Both the position numbers and the translations under genes were made by a program. From Linnemannia elongata (Eukaryota > Mortierellomycota > Mortierellomycetes > Mortierellales > Mortierellaceae), in the NCBI GenBank assembly GCA_036320915.1, contig JAXBDG010000003.1, positions 1,984,001-2,048,000 on the forward strand: DNA of 64,000 nucleotides, written 5' to 3'. Positions 34,796-49,267 of the stretch are shown here, piece after piece. Every line of letters begins with the position of its first letter. Within the stretch, counting starts at the first letter, position 1. The notes under the pieces are model-generated. The model saw only the letters and a program-made list of their open reading frames with translations, searched no databases and was not told the origin of the DNA.

Positions 34796-35601
34796 AACAC
34801 CCACGCTGCCTCCTGCCTATTTACAAGGATCACCCAACAGGCTTTCACCTTTAATAAAACCAAGGACCTCAATAAAAAAAACCCCCAAACTACGGACTCT
34901 GGCTCCATCAGATAGAAACCCACATCACCTCCCACTCCATACATTCATTTTTTTTTCCCCCACTTTCGAAAGTAACCAGCACAAGATCAACCAACAAAAA
35001 AACGTCAACAGGAACAAAACACAAATGAGCGCGATACTTTGTCTACATTCAACCTCCCTAATTTCGACTCCCACCCCTTCTCTCACCCATCCTCCCCTTT
35101 TAGTTAATTTTTCTGTCCTCGAAAGTACTTTCTTTTAAGGATGTGAGATAAAAAGAAAAAAGGTGAAAAGGGAGTGACGGTTTAGCATGTAGTCGTGGAA
35201 TAACCAAGGAAATTTTCACCTTACTCCAAAGTTCTCATGTTTGATGTTGTGAGTTGATATCAAGATTATTCTACGCGTGTATAGTTATCCTCCGGTAACA
35301 GAATATCTGGCAGATTCTTAGCCTTTGACGCTGTGCTACGCCCCAATGTTATTTTGATTAGAAAAGGATAAAGGCTGCTTGTCGTGCGCGCATATGATAT
35401 ATCCCTGATCGCTGTGATTTCCGAACACGTCACAGGGAATCGAGTAACGTGATAATTCCTAGACTGTGAATCCACAGAGCGAGGCGCCTGGCAGCTCGCT
35501 GACATACAAAAAAAAAGAGAGAGGCTGTTTGCCGTTGTTCTTCTCACACTTCCATCACACTCTCCCATCACCACTCCCCTCTTCACTCCTCACTCTTCAC
35601 C
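34796..35601. other. Intergenic region, no gene seen
   Basis: It contains the 3' end of the secreted-protein gene (AATAAA at 34853) and the promoter region of VPS29. It is C/A- and T-rich. No coding frame with recognisable content was found. Confidence 0.5.
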
Positions 35602-36745
35602 ATGGTATGCGCACTGCTACAACTCGCTACAAGAAGACAGATATACATTGCTGCCCAGCCAATAGTGACATCAGGAGGACTAATACCCTTACTTACTTCG
35701 TTCTCTCCTTAGCTGGTTCTCGTAATAGGCGACCTTCACATTCCCAACAGGGCTCACGACCTGCCGCTCAAGTTCAAGAAGTTGCTTGTAAGGAAAACGA
35801 TAGGACTCACAAGTGTCCCATGACAACGCACACACGGACAGAAGAACCGATTATACTCCCGTTCAGCAAACAGAGGCAGACAACTCATTCCTTGCAAAAG
35901 CATTCACAGAACAGTGGAATCCTGACTGACCACCACAATCACCTCTTGTTTGCTCCTGTTGTAGGTTCCTGGAAAGATTCAGCAAATCATCTCGACAGGA
36001 AACATTTGCGACAAGGAGACCTTTGACTACCTCAGATCCGTTGCTGGAGATATCCAGGTTGTGAGGGGAGACTATGACCAGGTGAGTTCTCTCGACCTTC
36101 CTTCCTTTGCCTGCGGCCTCATGTTTTGTATCTCTACAGCGTGGGTGTTTACTCACATAGTCTCCGAGTAATGCCAAGCCAACGAGTCCTACCAATTGGC
36201 CCAAAACATATCTAACCTTTTTAAATATCTTTCGATCTCTTAAATAATAGAACGTATCATGGCCTCTTTCAAAGATCATCACCCATGGACCCATTCGCAT
36301 TGGAGTTGTTCATGGACACCAGGTCATACCCTGGGGCGACACAGAGTCACTCAACATCACAGCCCGCCAGATGGACGTCGACATTCTCTTGACAGGACAC
36401 ACGCATAAGTTTGAAGCCTTTGAGCACGAGGGCAAGTTCTTTGTCAACCCAGGATCTGCAACCGGCGCCTACCACCCACAAATCGAGTACGTCTCCTCCC
36501 ATGCCATTCCTTTTCAGCTTTTGCTCAATCTGGTCGTATCCACATGGCATTTATGATGACAGAAGCCAAAGTTTTTAACCCCAAACTGTTGCCTTTCATA
36601 TTGACATAGGGATGTGACACCTTCGTTCGTCTTGATGGATTTGCAGGGATCAGTCGTTGTGCTCTATGTATACCAATTGATCGATGGCGAGGTCAAGGTC
36701 GAGAGGATCGAGTACCGTAAGCCATTCGACAACCGCACTGCCTAA
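35602..36745 (+). CDS. VPS29: Vacuolar protein sorting protein 29 (retromer)
   Basis: Five exons: 35602-35604, 35713-35787, 35965-36081, 36251-36486, 36610-36745; 188 residues, close to the usual ~182-190. Vps29 is the phosphoesterase-fold subunit of retromer, which recycles cargo from endosomes and binds Vps35 and regulators. The match is residue-for-residue over long stretches: [72 protein letters not shown] and the C-terminal [10 protein letters not shown]. The start codon is alone in its exon (ATG | GTATGC), with the second exon opening CTG GTT CTC. An AATAAA cluster lies at 36808-36827. Convergent with the Pol epsilon gene (178 nt between stop codons). Confidence 0.95.
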
Positions 36746-36922
36746 TCCATTTCTTCCTGCACCGCCGCCACACAACCAACAGTGAGGACATACACGCCAG
36801 TCATTGCAAATAAAATAAATAAATAAAGTGAATGTACGCGTCTTTTTTTTTATTTCTTCCCTCATTTTTTGCTGTTTTTCTTTGTTGTTTTTTGGGGTTT
36901 TTTGGTCATCGATGGTAGTAGT

Positions 36923-39900
36923 TTAGTTGGAAAGAGTCCACGCGACAATCTCCTTGAGCAAAGCGAGTCCATAGAACTCGGCAATGTTCTCAAAGACCCT
37001 CATCTTGCGCAGATAATCGTTCCTGCCCAGCACCGTGACAAACCGACCCGAGCACTCACACCACTCGCCCAGATGGTCCGCCTTGACTCGTCGACACTTG
37101 ACACACTTCAGATCCTGCATCTGGTACTGGTCCACCATCCGCTCAACAATAGACACCATTGACTCCTCAATAGCCTCACGATCATACTCCTCCTTGCACT
37201 CCTGGCACCTCCAAGCTCCCAGCACAACCTCGCCCGTGTCCTTCTTGATTTTGGGCAGCAGATGAGGGTCGCGGCAGAAATCCAGGTCCTGGCAGTAGTT
37301 GCAGTACGAGCAGATGACGCCTCGAAGCACAAAGCTCTCGCATGGGTTCGTGAAGAGCGACTCGGGCGAGAACTCGCGAATCTCGATCAGATCCAACAAG
37401 TTTTTGCGCATCACTCGAACCTCCCGTTCGACAGTCGGGTCAATGCTAAAGACCGCCGCAAGGGACTTAATAAGCTCCAGCGCAGGGTTCGACAGCTGCA
37501 AATGAGATCCTGGTTGGCGTGGGAAAGCGTACAACAACGCCAGCTGAGGATCCTTGAGCGAGTCGCGTCTCTTGGCCATAATCTCAGGGAAGACCTTGAG
37601 CAGTCGTCTGGAAATCTGCTGAGAGATCAGCTTCTTCTTGAACGACACCACCTCGACACTCCTCTTATCTGCCTTGGTGGTTCCCGCGCTTGCGCCTGCA
37701 CCGTTCGCTTCCTCGCCATTCGTTTCGCCATTCTGAGAACTGCTGCTGACCTTTGCCAGACGCTTCTGGTGAGTGAACTTGTAGACCTGGTCAATGAACT
37801 CTGCAATTGTCTTCCCAAACTCGTCCTGGAGTGCCATCGGCAGATACTGCTGAATGTTCCAGGCCAGCGTGATAGGTCGGTCAATCTGGGTCAGCAGAGT
37901 GGGCTGATCCTGTTCTTGAACCTCGTGCGGATTGGGGCAGATGATGCCACCATAGTTGGCAGAGTCCATCCAGAGCAGTTGCTCCCAATAGTGGACGGGT
38001 ATCAGGTCGATATGCATGAAGAGTGGCTTGGCCTGGATATGCCGAATGACCCAGCTGCAGTAAGCGTAGGCGTTTCCGACTGAGGGCTTAGACGTTGCAA
38101 CTGTCAGCTTGTTGAAGTTGCCATAGGTGACACGGGATCCCAGACGTTTGAACTCGGCCACGAGCTGCAAAAAGACTTTCTTCATCAGACCGTGGATAAG
38201 TGCATACATGGAGGGGTCGTACAGCTTTGAGCTGGGACTGGTTAGCCATCGGTGAAAGTGAGCAGTCAAACTCTGGGCAAAGAATCCTTGCGTCTCGGCC
38301 ACCTCAATCGCCCATCCTCGCACCATCGCCTTGATCATCGCAAAAGCCTGCACAGATGCCATTCCTGTCCCAAACGAGATCACACTTGAGACCTTTCCAG
38401 AGTTATAGTCGTCCAAAGTGTGGGATGCGTCGAGAGTTGCTTCGCCACCACCCTCCAGCTCGTTGATCTGACTCGACTGCAGCAAGGTGTTGACGGCCAG
38501 GCCAAGCATGTCCATTTCCAGACAAACAGTCTCATAGTGACCAGGGGCGCTGATGACTGGATCCGACAGCTCCTCAGATCCTGATAGGTTCTCATCGTCT
38601 TCACGACCGCCCAAATCCGGCTTGCTCGAAGGAGACCACCACAGCAACATGTCATGGCGCTGAAGGCGACGAGCCAACATCACATCCGTAACAAAGATGG
38701 GCGAGTCCTGTTCGATATTACAGAGAGGGACATCCGCGTATCTTGCCATAGCAATCTGCTCCGTGATCCATCCTCCGACAGTCAGGAACTGGGCCAACAT
38801 TCGCTTAGTCGCGTTTGTTTGCCAGGCTAAAGCCTGGAATGGCTTGGTGTTCTTGGAGCAGGGCATCGAGATGAGCGGGAAATCAGAGAGGATACTCATG
38901 TTCTCCAACATCTTTTGGCGACTCCATGGGGAATGCAAGATCACAGCTGTGGCTCCGCGACGCTCGTCCTGATACTTGTTGAGACACCTGACCAGACCCT
39001 TGATTGCGGCTTTATCATTGGTGACATACTCGACCTCGAACTGGAGCTGATTAAAGTAGTCAAAAGCCTTGTTGGGTCGTCGGGTCGTCTCCGGCATCCG
39101 GTCGATCTCGGCCTTGACCGCTTCGTATGTCCTGCTCATGTTAGGCATCTGGCCCTTCTGGCCAGGTGCGTCCACCACAAACACAAAGACGCGATTGTGG
39201 ACCGAGGAGAAGAGAGCAAACAGGTGTCGAGTGTCCGTCGTGGCGTGGTACAAATACAGATAATTGAGTGCCCGGTCGTCCTGCATGTACGGCATCTTGT
39301 CCATGCTTACTGGTTTGAGATCGGCAAGCTCGAAACCCTCATCCAAGCCGCGCTTAGCTCGGTTCGTGACAGAACATACACAGCTTAGGTTGATGATTGC
39401 TCTGTAGAATAACGGTAACTGGGTCTCGTACACACCTTCCACGTCTGGATGACTGAAGAAGCTGGACAGGTTCTTGGACTCCTTCTGGTACAAACTCTCG
39501 GGCATTGTGAACTGGTACAGATGAAGGCAGGGATGGGCGCGGGGCAGGGTCCTGACCAACTTTTGCTTGGGGAAGAGTCGAGTTTCATGGCTGGCATCCT
39601 CGACTCGGCTGTTGACGTAGAAGATGCGCGGGACTGACAAACGGACCGAATGAAGAATCTTGTCGATGAGGATCCAAAGCCTGAACTCGCCGGGAATCTC
39701 CGACTCGACGATTTGAACAATCTGCCACACGTTGGTCAAGATGCTGGTTGATTGTTGCTGAATAAAGCCTGACAGGGAACCTGCGGGGCCCTTGGCCCGG
39801 GACTGGCCCAGAGCTTTCCGTTGGGCTCGCTCCAATCTCTGACGCTTCCATTTCTTCTTTTGATATGCCAAGAATCCATGATAGTCTGTGAGCATGTCAG

Positions 39901-42900
39901 GCATCTCGGCAGGCAACTCGAGCTCCAAGACCTGATCCTCGATCGACTTGTGCTGCTGTTGAATCTTGCTGTTCTTGCCCTTCTTGGTAATCTTGTGGAC
40001 GATGGGTCTCGAGGACAAGCCTTGGTTAGCACCGGATGAGCCAAAATCCTCTAGATCCATAACGCCATCCTCATTGAACGGACGCTTCTCGCCGGGCTTG
40101 AAGGCGTCGGTGATGCGGTGCTGCTTGAACTTGTCGTCTACGGCGGCCACACGCTTGAATAACCAGTCGGGGTGCCGAACGCGAGGAATGGGGTTGGAGA
40201 CTTCCTGCATCGCTGCGGGAATCGTAATGAGCTTCTGGATAACGCCTCCGAATCGCTCCAGGTAGTAGTGCCAGTCCAAAATCGATCGGATGTCAAAGTC
40301 CTGCAAACTGCTGTCCTTGAGCCACTTCCGGAGGTAGAACTTCATGACCGCAGGCTCAGCAGAGAAAATGGCGACGGGAATGGCTCTCTCGGTGACAGGA
40401 GCGCCCGCAGGCTGGGTGGCGATAATGAACTTGCAGTTCAGTCCCTTGTCCTTGACCATTTGATCGCCTAAGAACTCTCCCAATCTCCTTGCGGTACTGA
40501 TGGCAGTCGACTTTTGAGCTCCGTACTCCTCCAGCGACTTGGACATGTTCCTGTTCTCGGAAATCAGATCAAAAAGCTCATCCTCCTCCAGATCAACCGC
40601 CTTACTGTACAGAACGTCAAGCCACTGGTTGGCGACCCTTGCCACGGCATCGTAGCATCCCACGAGATCAGAGCCCTCCAGGAAGACCTTGAACAGCTGC
40701 GACTGGAAGTTCTTGATGAGCTTGAGCTCTCCACGACGCTTGACCTCGAAACCCTTCAGCTCAGCAATCGATCCGTCTTTGTTGAACACGGCATAACGCT
40801 TCTTCAGCAACTTATCCTCCTCCTTGGATGCGGGAAGAATCATGGCATGGTAGGGACCGTCGACCTCAAAAAAAATACTGTTCTCCTCGATCGTCTCGTA
40901 CTCGTGGTCGTCGGGGTTCTTGAGGACCTGGTATTGCTTGTTGGTGAACTTGGCGTGGACAAGATGGTTGAGCATGGTACAGGGATACGAGATCGGGAAC
41001 TTCTTGCCACTCTTGAGCTTGAAGGTGAAGTTCTCGGGAAACGTCTGCGGAAAGATGCACCAGATACCATCCGTGTCCAGCTCGAGAGGTTGGCCCATTC
41101 GCTCCACCAATTGACGCGCCAGCTGAATAATCCTTGCTCCAGTCAGACACACAATACCAGCCATCTCCATCGAGTACCAACGCGCACCCTTTCTCATGAC
41201 ATATCCATAGAACGAGTTGAGAATACACTTGTGAGCGAGCTGAAGAGAGTCGTACAGAACAACCATCTTCTTTGCGTTCTCGATTTCAACAAGGTCTCCT
41301 GACTTCAACGCCTTGTCCGTTTCTCCCTTCCACTTCTTGTGCAGACCCTTGTACTCGTATCGACGATCACGGAAAGCTTTGACGGTATCGACATAGAACG
41401 GGTTCTCCCTCTGACAGACCACTGCCTCTCGCTCCATGACCTTTGTCTCGTGTGTCTTGCGGTAGACCTTCCTCGAGTACTCGGCAATACGTTTCGTGAT
41501 CAACGATGCCTGCTCAGCCTCCGTCAAACTGTGAAACGTCCGTGGCTCCTCCCAGGGCTTCTTGCCAGGAAATCGCTCGGACTCCAGCTGGTTCTTGATC
41601 ATGTTGTACTCGCTCCTCTTGGCTGGGAAGTATTCTCCACGCCACGACCAGGTCATCCTCCGATCGCACTCCTTCCCAACTCGGTTGAAATCGCATGCTG
41701 CGCAAGTCGACTCCTCGATAATCGAATCCGGTTGAAGTCGATTGGTAAGAATGATGTTGGGGTACATGGCGGCAACATCCAAATGGTAGATGCTGGGATT
41801 CTCGCGTCGCTTAGGATTATCCCGCAGCTCCTCTAGCGGCGCCGTAATCGCAGCTTTCACCTAAACCCATTGATTAAACAACAAACAGTCAGCTACGCGA
41901 AATATTCTTGGCCAGGTTTTGCTCTGCCACAACATTGAGGACATAATTTACTTCCCGCCACCTATAAGTGCCTTTCTAAGTACAGTAACTTACCTCTTCG
42001 TAGTTGAGAACGTCTTCCATCTTGAGATTGCCCTCTACTTCAATGCTGAATTTCAACGCTGCGTCCAGATCGTCAATAAGCTGTTGGGCCGTGCTCGGGT
42101 CGAGTTTAAAGTCGTTGGGGATATCACTTCTGTAAACACCGGCTTTCAGTGCCTCGACGTGTCCTCCAACATAGGTTTCGCTCTCCAGTAAGTGTCCCTC
42201 GTACATTTTGTTAAATGACTCCACATGCTTGTTAGGCATGATAATGTTGCCCTGATATGCCTCGACCTACATGATCACACGTACAGAACTGAAAGTAAGT
42301 ATCGTACTGACAAACCCAACATAATACATCATCGTTTCTGCAATGTACTCGAATAACGTACCATTAGAAGGGTCTCGCACAGAGTTCCGGATCCTTTACG
42401 TAAGACCTCGTCTGGGTTCATTGGGATAATGTTGCAGAGGGAAAAAATGAAAGGATGTACGTACTTCATGTACAAGTAGTAGGTAGCGACAGCATCGGAA
42501 ACGGAATACTGGGCTAATGTCTGAGGCCTCTCTGAGGCGAACCGGGTCATGTCCTCTGGGTCAAGTTCCATGGGGTTATAGCCCAGCTTTTCTTTTGTAA
42601 CCGACTTCAGACCTTGACTTCCCATAGGCAGATATGAATCACGCTTGACCCAGCGGAAAGCGTCCATGTGTACAGCAGTGTTGGATTTGTACTCGTCCTC
42701 GTCGTCCTTCTTGACTCCAATTTCCTAATTATTTTAGTCACCAATAGCAGTGGGCGGTCAGCATGCAGTTCTTATGAAAAGCGATCTAGGACACATGTGA
42801 ATCGCAGAGCTCAATCCTTGACCAAGACGCTTACCAGGAACATGTCGATGCCGTGGACTTTTGCTCGAGCCTCCATGAATGGCCAATCGAAAAAGTCTCC

Positions 42901-44626
42901 GTTATATGTGACAAACACTGTGGGCTTGACCTCTTGGACGTGATGGAAAAATCGACGAAGGCACTCTTCCTACAAGTGGCAAATACGACGTAGTGTTTAG
43001 AGGTTAGAGACCAAGCCGCGAATGGCTTTTCCTGTCCGCAAAAAGCAGATCGACTCATAGGACCTACCTCGTTGGGTTCATTGAAGATTGTAAACAAGCC
43101 TTCGTATTCCGGCTTGGGGGTATATTCAAAGTCGTCAATGTCCTGAGAAACCACCTCTCGATTTGTGATCAAGAACCCCTACAGGTGAACAACAAAAAAC
43201 AGGTATTAGCAATCTGCCTGTCTTGACATGAAGTCATCTCTGCTCCTTGCTTTTAGAATGCCATGAGAGTTCTTTTTACCTGACCATCGATCATATATGA
43301 AATCATCATCACAGAGTCAATTGCGGCGTCGGGAAACTTGAGCGGCAGCTTTGTCGTCTCGATATCGAACGCAAATACTACCGGATCCGCACGGGCCACC
43401 CTGTCGAACTGTCGCTTGATCTCCACATCCGTGGGTGTGACTCGAACAGTGTACCATAGTCCAATGCGAATGTCTAGAAATGAAACGGAAAAGAAAGGAT
43501 TAGCCAATGAATCAAAGACGCGCTACGCTAGGACTACTTCAGATTCATTGTTCAACAGCTCTACCTTTGTCAATAGCCACACGAATGGTGTATGGAATAT
43601 CGTACTCCCGAATATCGACAATGTAGTCCAGACCATCCCCTCCACCTGCCTTTGAAGAGATCGGCTCATGGTCCATGCCAAAGTCATTTGCTGCGGAGAC
43701 AGTTTCAGCGTAGGTGTCGAGGACCGACATCTTTGCCAGGTTCTGCTTGGCTGCTGGGAATACAACTTTTCGCACGCTCAGCAAATCCCGAACATTCCTG
43801 AACGCCAGCTTGATGAATGTCCGAGTGTTTCCCATTAGATGGTTTGGCTATGGGCAATTCAGAGTCGCAAGGAGTATTAGCTATTTTACACTCCTATTTG
43901 GCCGTACACCCTATACAAATGTGAATCGTTGTTTACCATATCCAGATCCTCCTTCTGTACTCTGGTCATTTTCTCGACCAAATTCTCAAACTTTCGGCGA
44001 ATGTACTCTTCTACGTCGCCCTCATACCCAACCTATACAAGACGAAAAAGGAACCCTCATGTATGTTAGTACTCAATACTGGATTGAAACAACGCTTAAG
44101 ATACCTCACGCCTCTGACGGTTGGTAGCTTACCTTGACTGCAATGTAAAAGTACGGGCTGTACTTCAAGGTTGTTTTGAACATCTCGCCGTCGTCTTGGA
44201 TAAAGTAGTAGTCGATTGCCGCTCGACCTGTTGGCCAATCCTCGTCTTTTACGATCGTCTATGACACCAGCATCCAAAAAAAAGGGTCAGTCTCCGTCAC
44301 TCCAGAGAGAAACATGAAGAAAAAAAGACATGAAAACTTACAGCATGCTGATTAATGAGCCAACCCAACTTTTCGGGCCCTTCCTGGAACTTGAAAAAGC
44401 CGAGCTTTTCGTCAATCTCATCCTGCAGCACGGCATCGTCAAAACGCTGTTCGACATGAGTTCCTTCATCACCGGTCGGTACAAATGCCTGTGCTTTGGG
44501 GTCTCTGTATGACTTGCCGCGTCGTCCACTACCACCCCCTCGACCTCCTCGAAATGTACTACCACCGCGACCACCACCACGATTCGATGGTGGCATGAGT
44601 CCGAAGGTCGTCTTTTTGAATCCCAT
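36923..44626 (-). CDS. POL2: DNA polymerase epsilon catalytic subunit
   Basis: Ten exons on the minus strand: 44626-44342, 44258-44133, 44032-43937, 43847-43565, 43473-43280, 43178-43068, 42969-42835, 42724-42362, 42266-41994, 41860-36923; about 2267 residues (yeast 2222, human 2286). Pol2 is the leading-strand replicase. The N-terminus is Arg/Gly-rich. Proofreading exonuclease motifs are intact: Exo I with Asp300 and Glu302 ([18 protein letters not shown]), Exo II ([11 protein letters not shown]) and Exo III ([13 protein letters not shown]). Polymerase motif A has Asp650 ([11 protein letters not shown]), motif B is [18 protein letters not shown], and motif C has Asp884 and Asp886 (ELDTDGIWC). 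The inactive second polymerase half follows, then two C-terminal Cys clusters ([11 protein letters not shown] and CQEC, then LKCVKC and WCECSG). Every exon join keeps frame. It lies 292 nt downstream of the GCP-like gene on the same strand. Confidence 0.97.
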
Positions 44627-44918
44627 ATGTCGTTTGTCTGCTTATGGGTGGGTGTGTAGTGTGAGTGTTGCTGTTGGCTGGCTGTTCTGCGATTTGTCGT
44701 TAGTGGGTCATATACAGTGAAAAGGAACACAGCGAGAGGATGAGGAGTGTTAAAGAGAGGAACGAGATGATGTGGTACAACAAGAACGAGTTGAGGGTTG
44801 GTGCCTGGAAGTGGCAACGCGCACTATTTATGTTTTTCTGACCGTCCTTTTTTCTTTAAATTAAAGCGCGTCTTTTTGTGTTTTGATTCTATTGCGAGTC
44901 ACATTTGATCCAAACGCG

Positions 44919-47900
44919 CTACGACTGTAAGGCTAGAATCAGCCCGTCAAGATAGTCCGAGTCTCCTTCACCACGCACATCTTGCTCACTCGACTGACCT
45001 CCACCTCGACGAGCAGCAAATCCTCTGGCCGCATTTGAATTGACAACAACCTTCAAACTCTTAGCAAGGAACTCTCGACACCGATTGAACTCTTGCTCGA
45101 TCGCCTCGAGGGATTCGCGATATGAGCCTCTCCCGATACCACCCTGCGAGGTCTTGCGGGACGCATCTGTTCGCCTGTACTCTCGCCTGTGGAACGAACG
45201 CTCGCGTGGGAAACCTGCAGTGTTTGAGTCAACCCGCTGCTTCTTGACACTACTAGAGCTCTCCCCTGGGTCCATCTCGATATCCTCATCGGCGCGATGG
45301 CCTTGGCCGTCGTGGGCAGAGTAAACATCCTCTTCTACACCTCCATCCCATTCCTGCTCCTGATCATACGAGTCTTCTTCCGAGTCTGAGCTGATCTCTC
45401 TTATTGATCTCACAGGGAAGGGCCTTCGAGCGCCCAGATGGACCTTTGGTGCGGTATTGAAGCTCACTCTTCTACCACTACGGCCAGTCCGTTCCCTTGA
45501 AGGGTCAACAGCCTTGGGTTGTGTATCTTCTTCCTGCCCGCAATCCGTAATAAACCTTGCAAAGAGTGTCGAAAACTCTAATGCCAGATTAAGCATTGTC
45601 AGGAGTGACCGATGCAGGGGTAAAGTCTTCTCCTTCAAGAAGCAGCGCTCGTAGCATATATTGATGAAGCGCCACGAGAGTCGAATCATGTCGTCCAAGT
45701 CACCTTGTCCCTCGATTTGCGACCTAAATTTTTGAATCTGTACGTCAAGTACCTACAAAAGTAGAAGAGAAGCGCGGATTAGTATCTTCATTCAGACTAA
45801 GCCTCGTCCGCGTTTTTGGACGTCAGTGTACCAAGGGATTGCTACTATGCAAAACTTACTGTCATCATGAAGTAGCTCCAGAGGTCGTTCATGGTGCTAA
45901 GGAACCGCATCCGCAACTTCCAAAAGGTTGACAGCTCCGGCGTGCGTAGAGGTTTAGACTTGAGGAAAAAGGACTGCTCAATAGCGAACTTGACTGTTTG
46001 GACCTGGAAAAGCAACCCTGTGATCCGACTGTACATCCGTTTTGATTGCTCGGTCGAATAAAGGATCCCACCTAGAGGCCAAGGGAGCTGTAACATAATA
46101 CAACGCATTAGACCGTTGACATGCATGTATCAGAAATATAATCGTCATGTTCAGTCATTTAACATACCATGTAGTCAAACTCTATGAGCTCTAACGTATG
46201 GGCCTTGAGCCGCACGAGATCCGTCCATGGGCGCTTTCCCTCGCTAACTTTGACCTTTACAAACCTGGCATACTTCCAGTCACACAATGTGGCGACTTCA
46301 TGAAAGGTAGACTCTAGAGTGTAGCTATCGAGCCAAGGCCGCTTGCGTTTCATCTGCTCTATCAAAAAGTTGACATAATGTAAGAGACCTTCCCCTCGTT
46401 GATCCCTAATCTCGCTTCGAAATCAAGTTCGACGTACTGTACCTTACTAAAGATGTTGGCAGCAAACAAATGCATAACTTCGCCCTGCATCATGAAGAAG
46501 AACTCAGCCATACCTCTCAGATGCCATTGTAGCCGCGATTGTGTGAAGAGCAGAGACTTGAGAAAAGTGTTTGCTGACAAATACTGGAACTGTATTGCCT
46601 TTGCAAGCTCGGACTCCATTCTCCAAGTAAAATCGATCGCCCCCTCGCTGTTTGAAAGGTTCCTCGTTCTTGTCGTGTCGCTAAATAATAGCGATAGTGG
46701 CGTCAAGGGGTACTGCTGTCCGAGAATGGCAGAGTATCCAGGAAAGTCTTGCAGCAATACCGGAGTAGAAGCAGCAGCTTCGTCAATGTAATCCATGGCG
46801 TCCCTATTTCCACTCTCTTCAAACATGCAATGAGAAACTGAGGTTGCAAATCCTTCAGCTGTGGGTATAGTAGTCTATCCAGTCCAAATGTTAATTAGGC
46901 TGCGCTTCAGAGTCTACTTAATCTCAATAACAAGGCATGCGACCATAAAGAAATATGCACGTACCTCAAAAGACTTTAGTGCCAAAGATATTTGCATCGC
47001 CTTGCCAGCATATAGCAGTTGTTTGAGTGAGAGATCTGGTAAGAAACAAGGTGAAACCTGTGCCGTCGAGGTCCGTGTTTTGCCGTTAGTGAGATCCTCT
47101 GTGACGATCTCTGCCTGGACTTGATATCCTTCAGACCAAAACAGTGTCGAGAAAAGATCGATTTGAGGAGACCTAGTTACGCGCCAGGGTAATCACAGTT
47201 GGTCAATATGATGCCACTTCATTCCAAGCAAAAGGTACACTCAGAGTTGACAAGGAAAACTGGGTGTCACCTACATCTTGATCATGAACTCTGATTCAGA
47301 GTCGAGAGGCTGTCCTGAAAGCCAGCGCTCAATGTTGAGAAGGAATGGCTTTATCGCCTGCTGCAACAATCGCTGAAACATTGCTGACGCTTGGATGTCA
47401 CCGCACAGATCCAGTTGGCGGACATTGTTGTACAGTCGGGACAGGACATCGATCGAATGGCTACAGGCACGCTCGCCATCATTAGAAGGCTCGGCTAACA
47501 ATTGAACATGCATGCATTCAGATACGTAGAACAAAAGTAATCCAAAGTCAAACAGCTGTTCTGAATCCACACCACGATTACTTACTGTAAAAGTCGCAGT
47601 GCTTGATAAATTCTTGAAGCATATGCGCAAGGTTCAGTCGACCTGACAATGTCGCCTCCAGCTCGATAAATGAGGCCATCCTCCGTGTCGGTCCTAAAGC
47701 AGAGACAAGACAGGCACAGTTAGTCTGAGGAAGGTATCTCTGTAATCGAACACAACAACAACCGCAGAATATACGTTTTGCTGAAGCTCTCGTACCTGTG
47801 CACCTGCGATGATATGTCCGTTGAACCGATGCCACGAACTCCTTGAACTCGGCTAACTCCAAATGAATTGCCGATGCAAACATCTGAATGACTTTCCCAT

Positions 47901-49267
47901 GCGCCTGGGATGATGCGGAGCAAATTCTGTCGGCCAACGCTTGCAACGTCCTCACTACCGTGGCTGAATCCTGAAAAGGCCTCACAATTGCACCCACAGC
48001 TCCCGGAGACAAGTGAGATGTGGTGACTTCGTGAGATAGCTATAAACATTGAAAGGAAGGATAAGTTTTCAAGTAAATAGGGCATGAAGTTTCCAAGCAT
48101 GCATCTCGCTAAACAATGCCAGGGACGCCATTTACCTTGAAGGATTCGTCTTGTCCGATAGCAAATATCGTAGTAGGGAGCCCTTGAAGTAGGAAGAACA
48201 CCTCGTGTATGATATCGATCTCGTCCATGACCGGAATACCCTGCGCCAGCACAAAGTCTCTGGAGCTTTGGAGGAATGAATTTAGATCCGTGGCGGTCTG
48301 AATATCATAGCCGAGCGTTTGCCCTGAAGAGGAACGTGTCGGCTGTTTCGAAACAATGTTACCATCCCGCCAGTATTGTTGTCGTTCGAGTGTTTTTGCT
48401 GGATGAGTCTGCAAACGCGATACGACCCTATGCATCCAGATCCCTGTTTTACTGGTAGCCGTCGCATGCCTCAACTTGTCCTTTCCGATAACATCCTCCT
48501 TGGATGCTGGATCAAGATCCTCGGTCACTGCAACGGGAACAGCGCGTGGGTTGACATCCATGTCCTCAAAGTCACTGTCGCTGCTCTCGCCTTCCTGAAT
48601 ATCGACTCCAACTCTGGCTTGCTTCCAATGATCACCAACAAGAGGATCCTCCTTCAGTATTGATTCCCAGAGCTCCTTGTCGATCTGCTGTTGTGTTTTC
48701 GGCGCATTGGTCGGTCTGAGGGCATGTGGGAGGACATAACCGTACTCGCCCTTCTTCGGAATGGTCGGGGTATCAGATAGTTCCAGCAAAAGCAACAGCA
48801 CCGACGAGACGATATTCTGAGCGGCTTCTTCCTTATCCGTCTCACTGCTTGTAGCAATTGTCCTGACTCGGCCGCCTTCTCCTATTGATCGCGCCAGCCC
48901 TCGGACCCGTTCCTGGTATACCTTGAGCGCCTCTGCTTTTTGATCCTGACCCTTCATGGAGAACTTCTCGGCTAGTCCATAAATCCGTTTGTTGATGAGT
49001 TCGTGATCCATGGCCTTATTCTGTACACCTCCCATGCCATTGACGTCAAAGAGGTGGTGACCGACATATTCGGAGCAGGTATCAAAGTACTCCTGACCAG
49101 ACTAGTAAACAGAATAAGTGTACAGAGGTGAGCCAATGAACTGGTACAACTGATGCAAGAAAAAGGCACACTCCAGGCTAATGGCAGACATATACCTGGA
49201 ATCCCGTAACATAAGTGATGAGCTGTGTTCCTGCTTCTGGTAAGATTCCAGACCGCCGTTTGGACAT
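44919..49267 (-). CDS. Gamma-tubulin complex component, GCP5/GCP6-like
   Basis: Ten exons on the minus strand: 49267-49196, 49101-48136, 48039-47796, 47693-47586, 47494-47275, 47172-46965, 46874-46448, 46358-46168, 46087-45860, 45752-44919; about 1165 residues. Spc97/Spc98-family proteins build the gamma-tubulin ring that nucleates microtubules at spindle poles. Family features: an N-terminal GRIP1-type region; a C-terminal domain with LKSLLFTQSRLQWHLRGMAE and FFFMMQGEVMHLF; then LPWPLGGILYS and MNDLWSYFMMTVLDVQIQKF; then LDDMIRLSWRFINICYERC. The last exon adds an Arg/Ser/Glu-rich insertion and a short helical end. Length and divergence from GCP2/3 suggest GCP5 (or 6); I cannot separate these by eye. 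The exon 7 donor was chosen at A | GTAAGG because it gives a clean phase-1 join. Confidence 0.85.
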
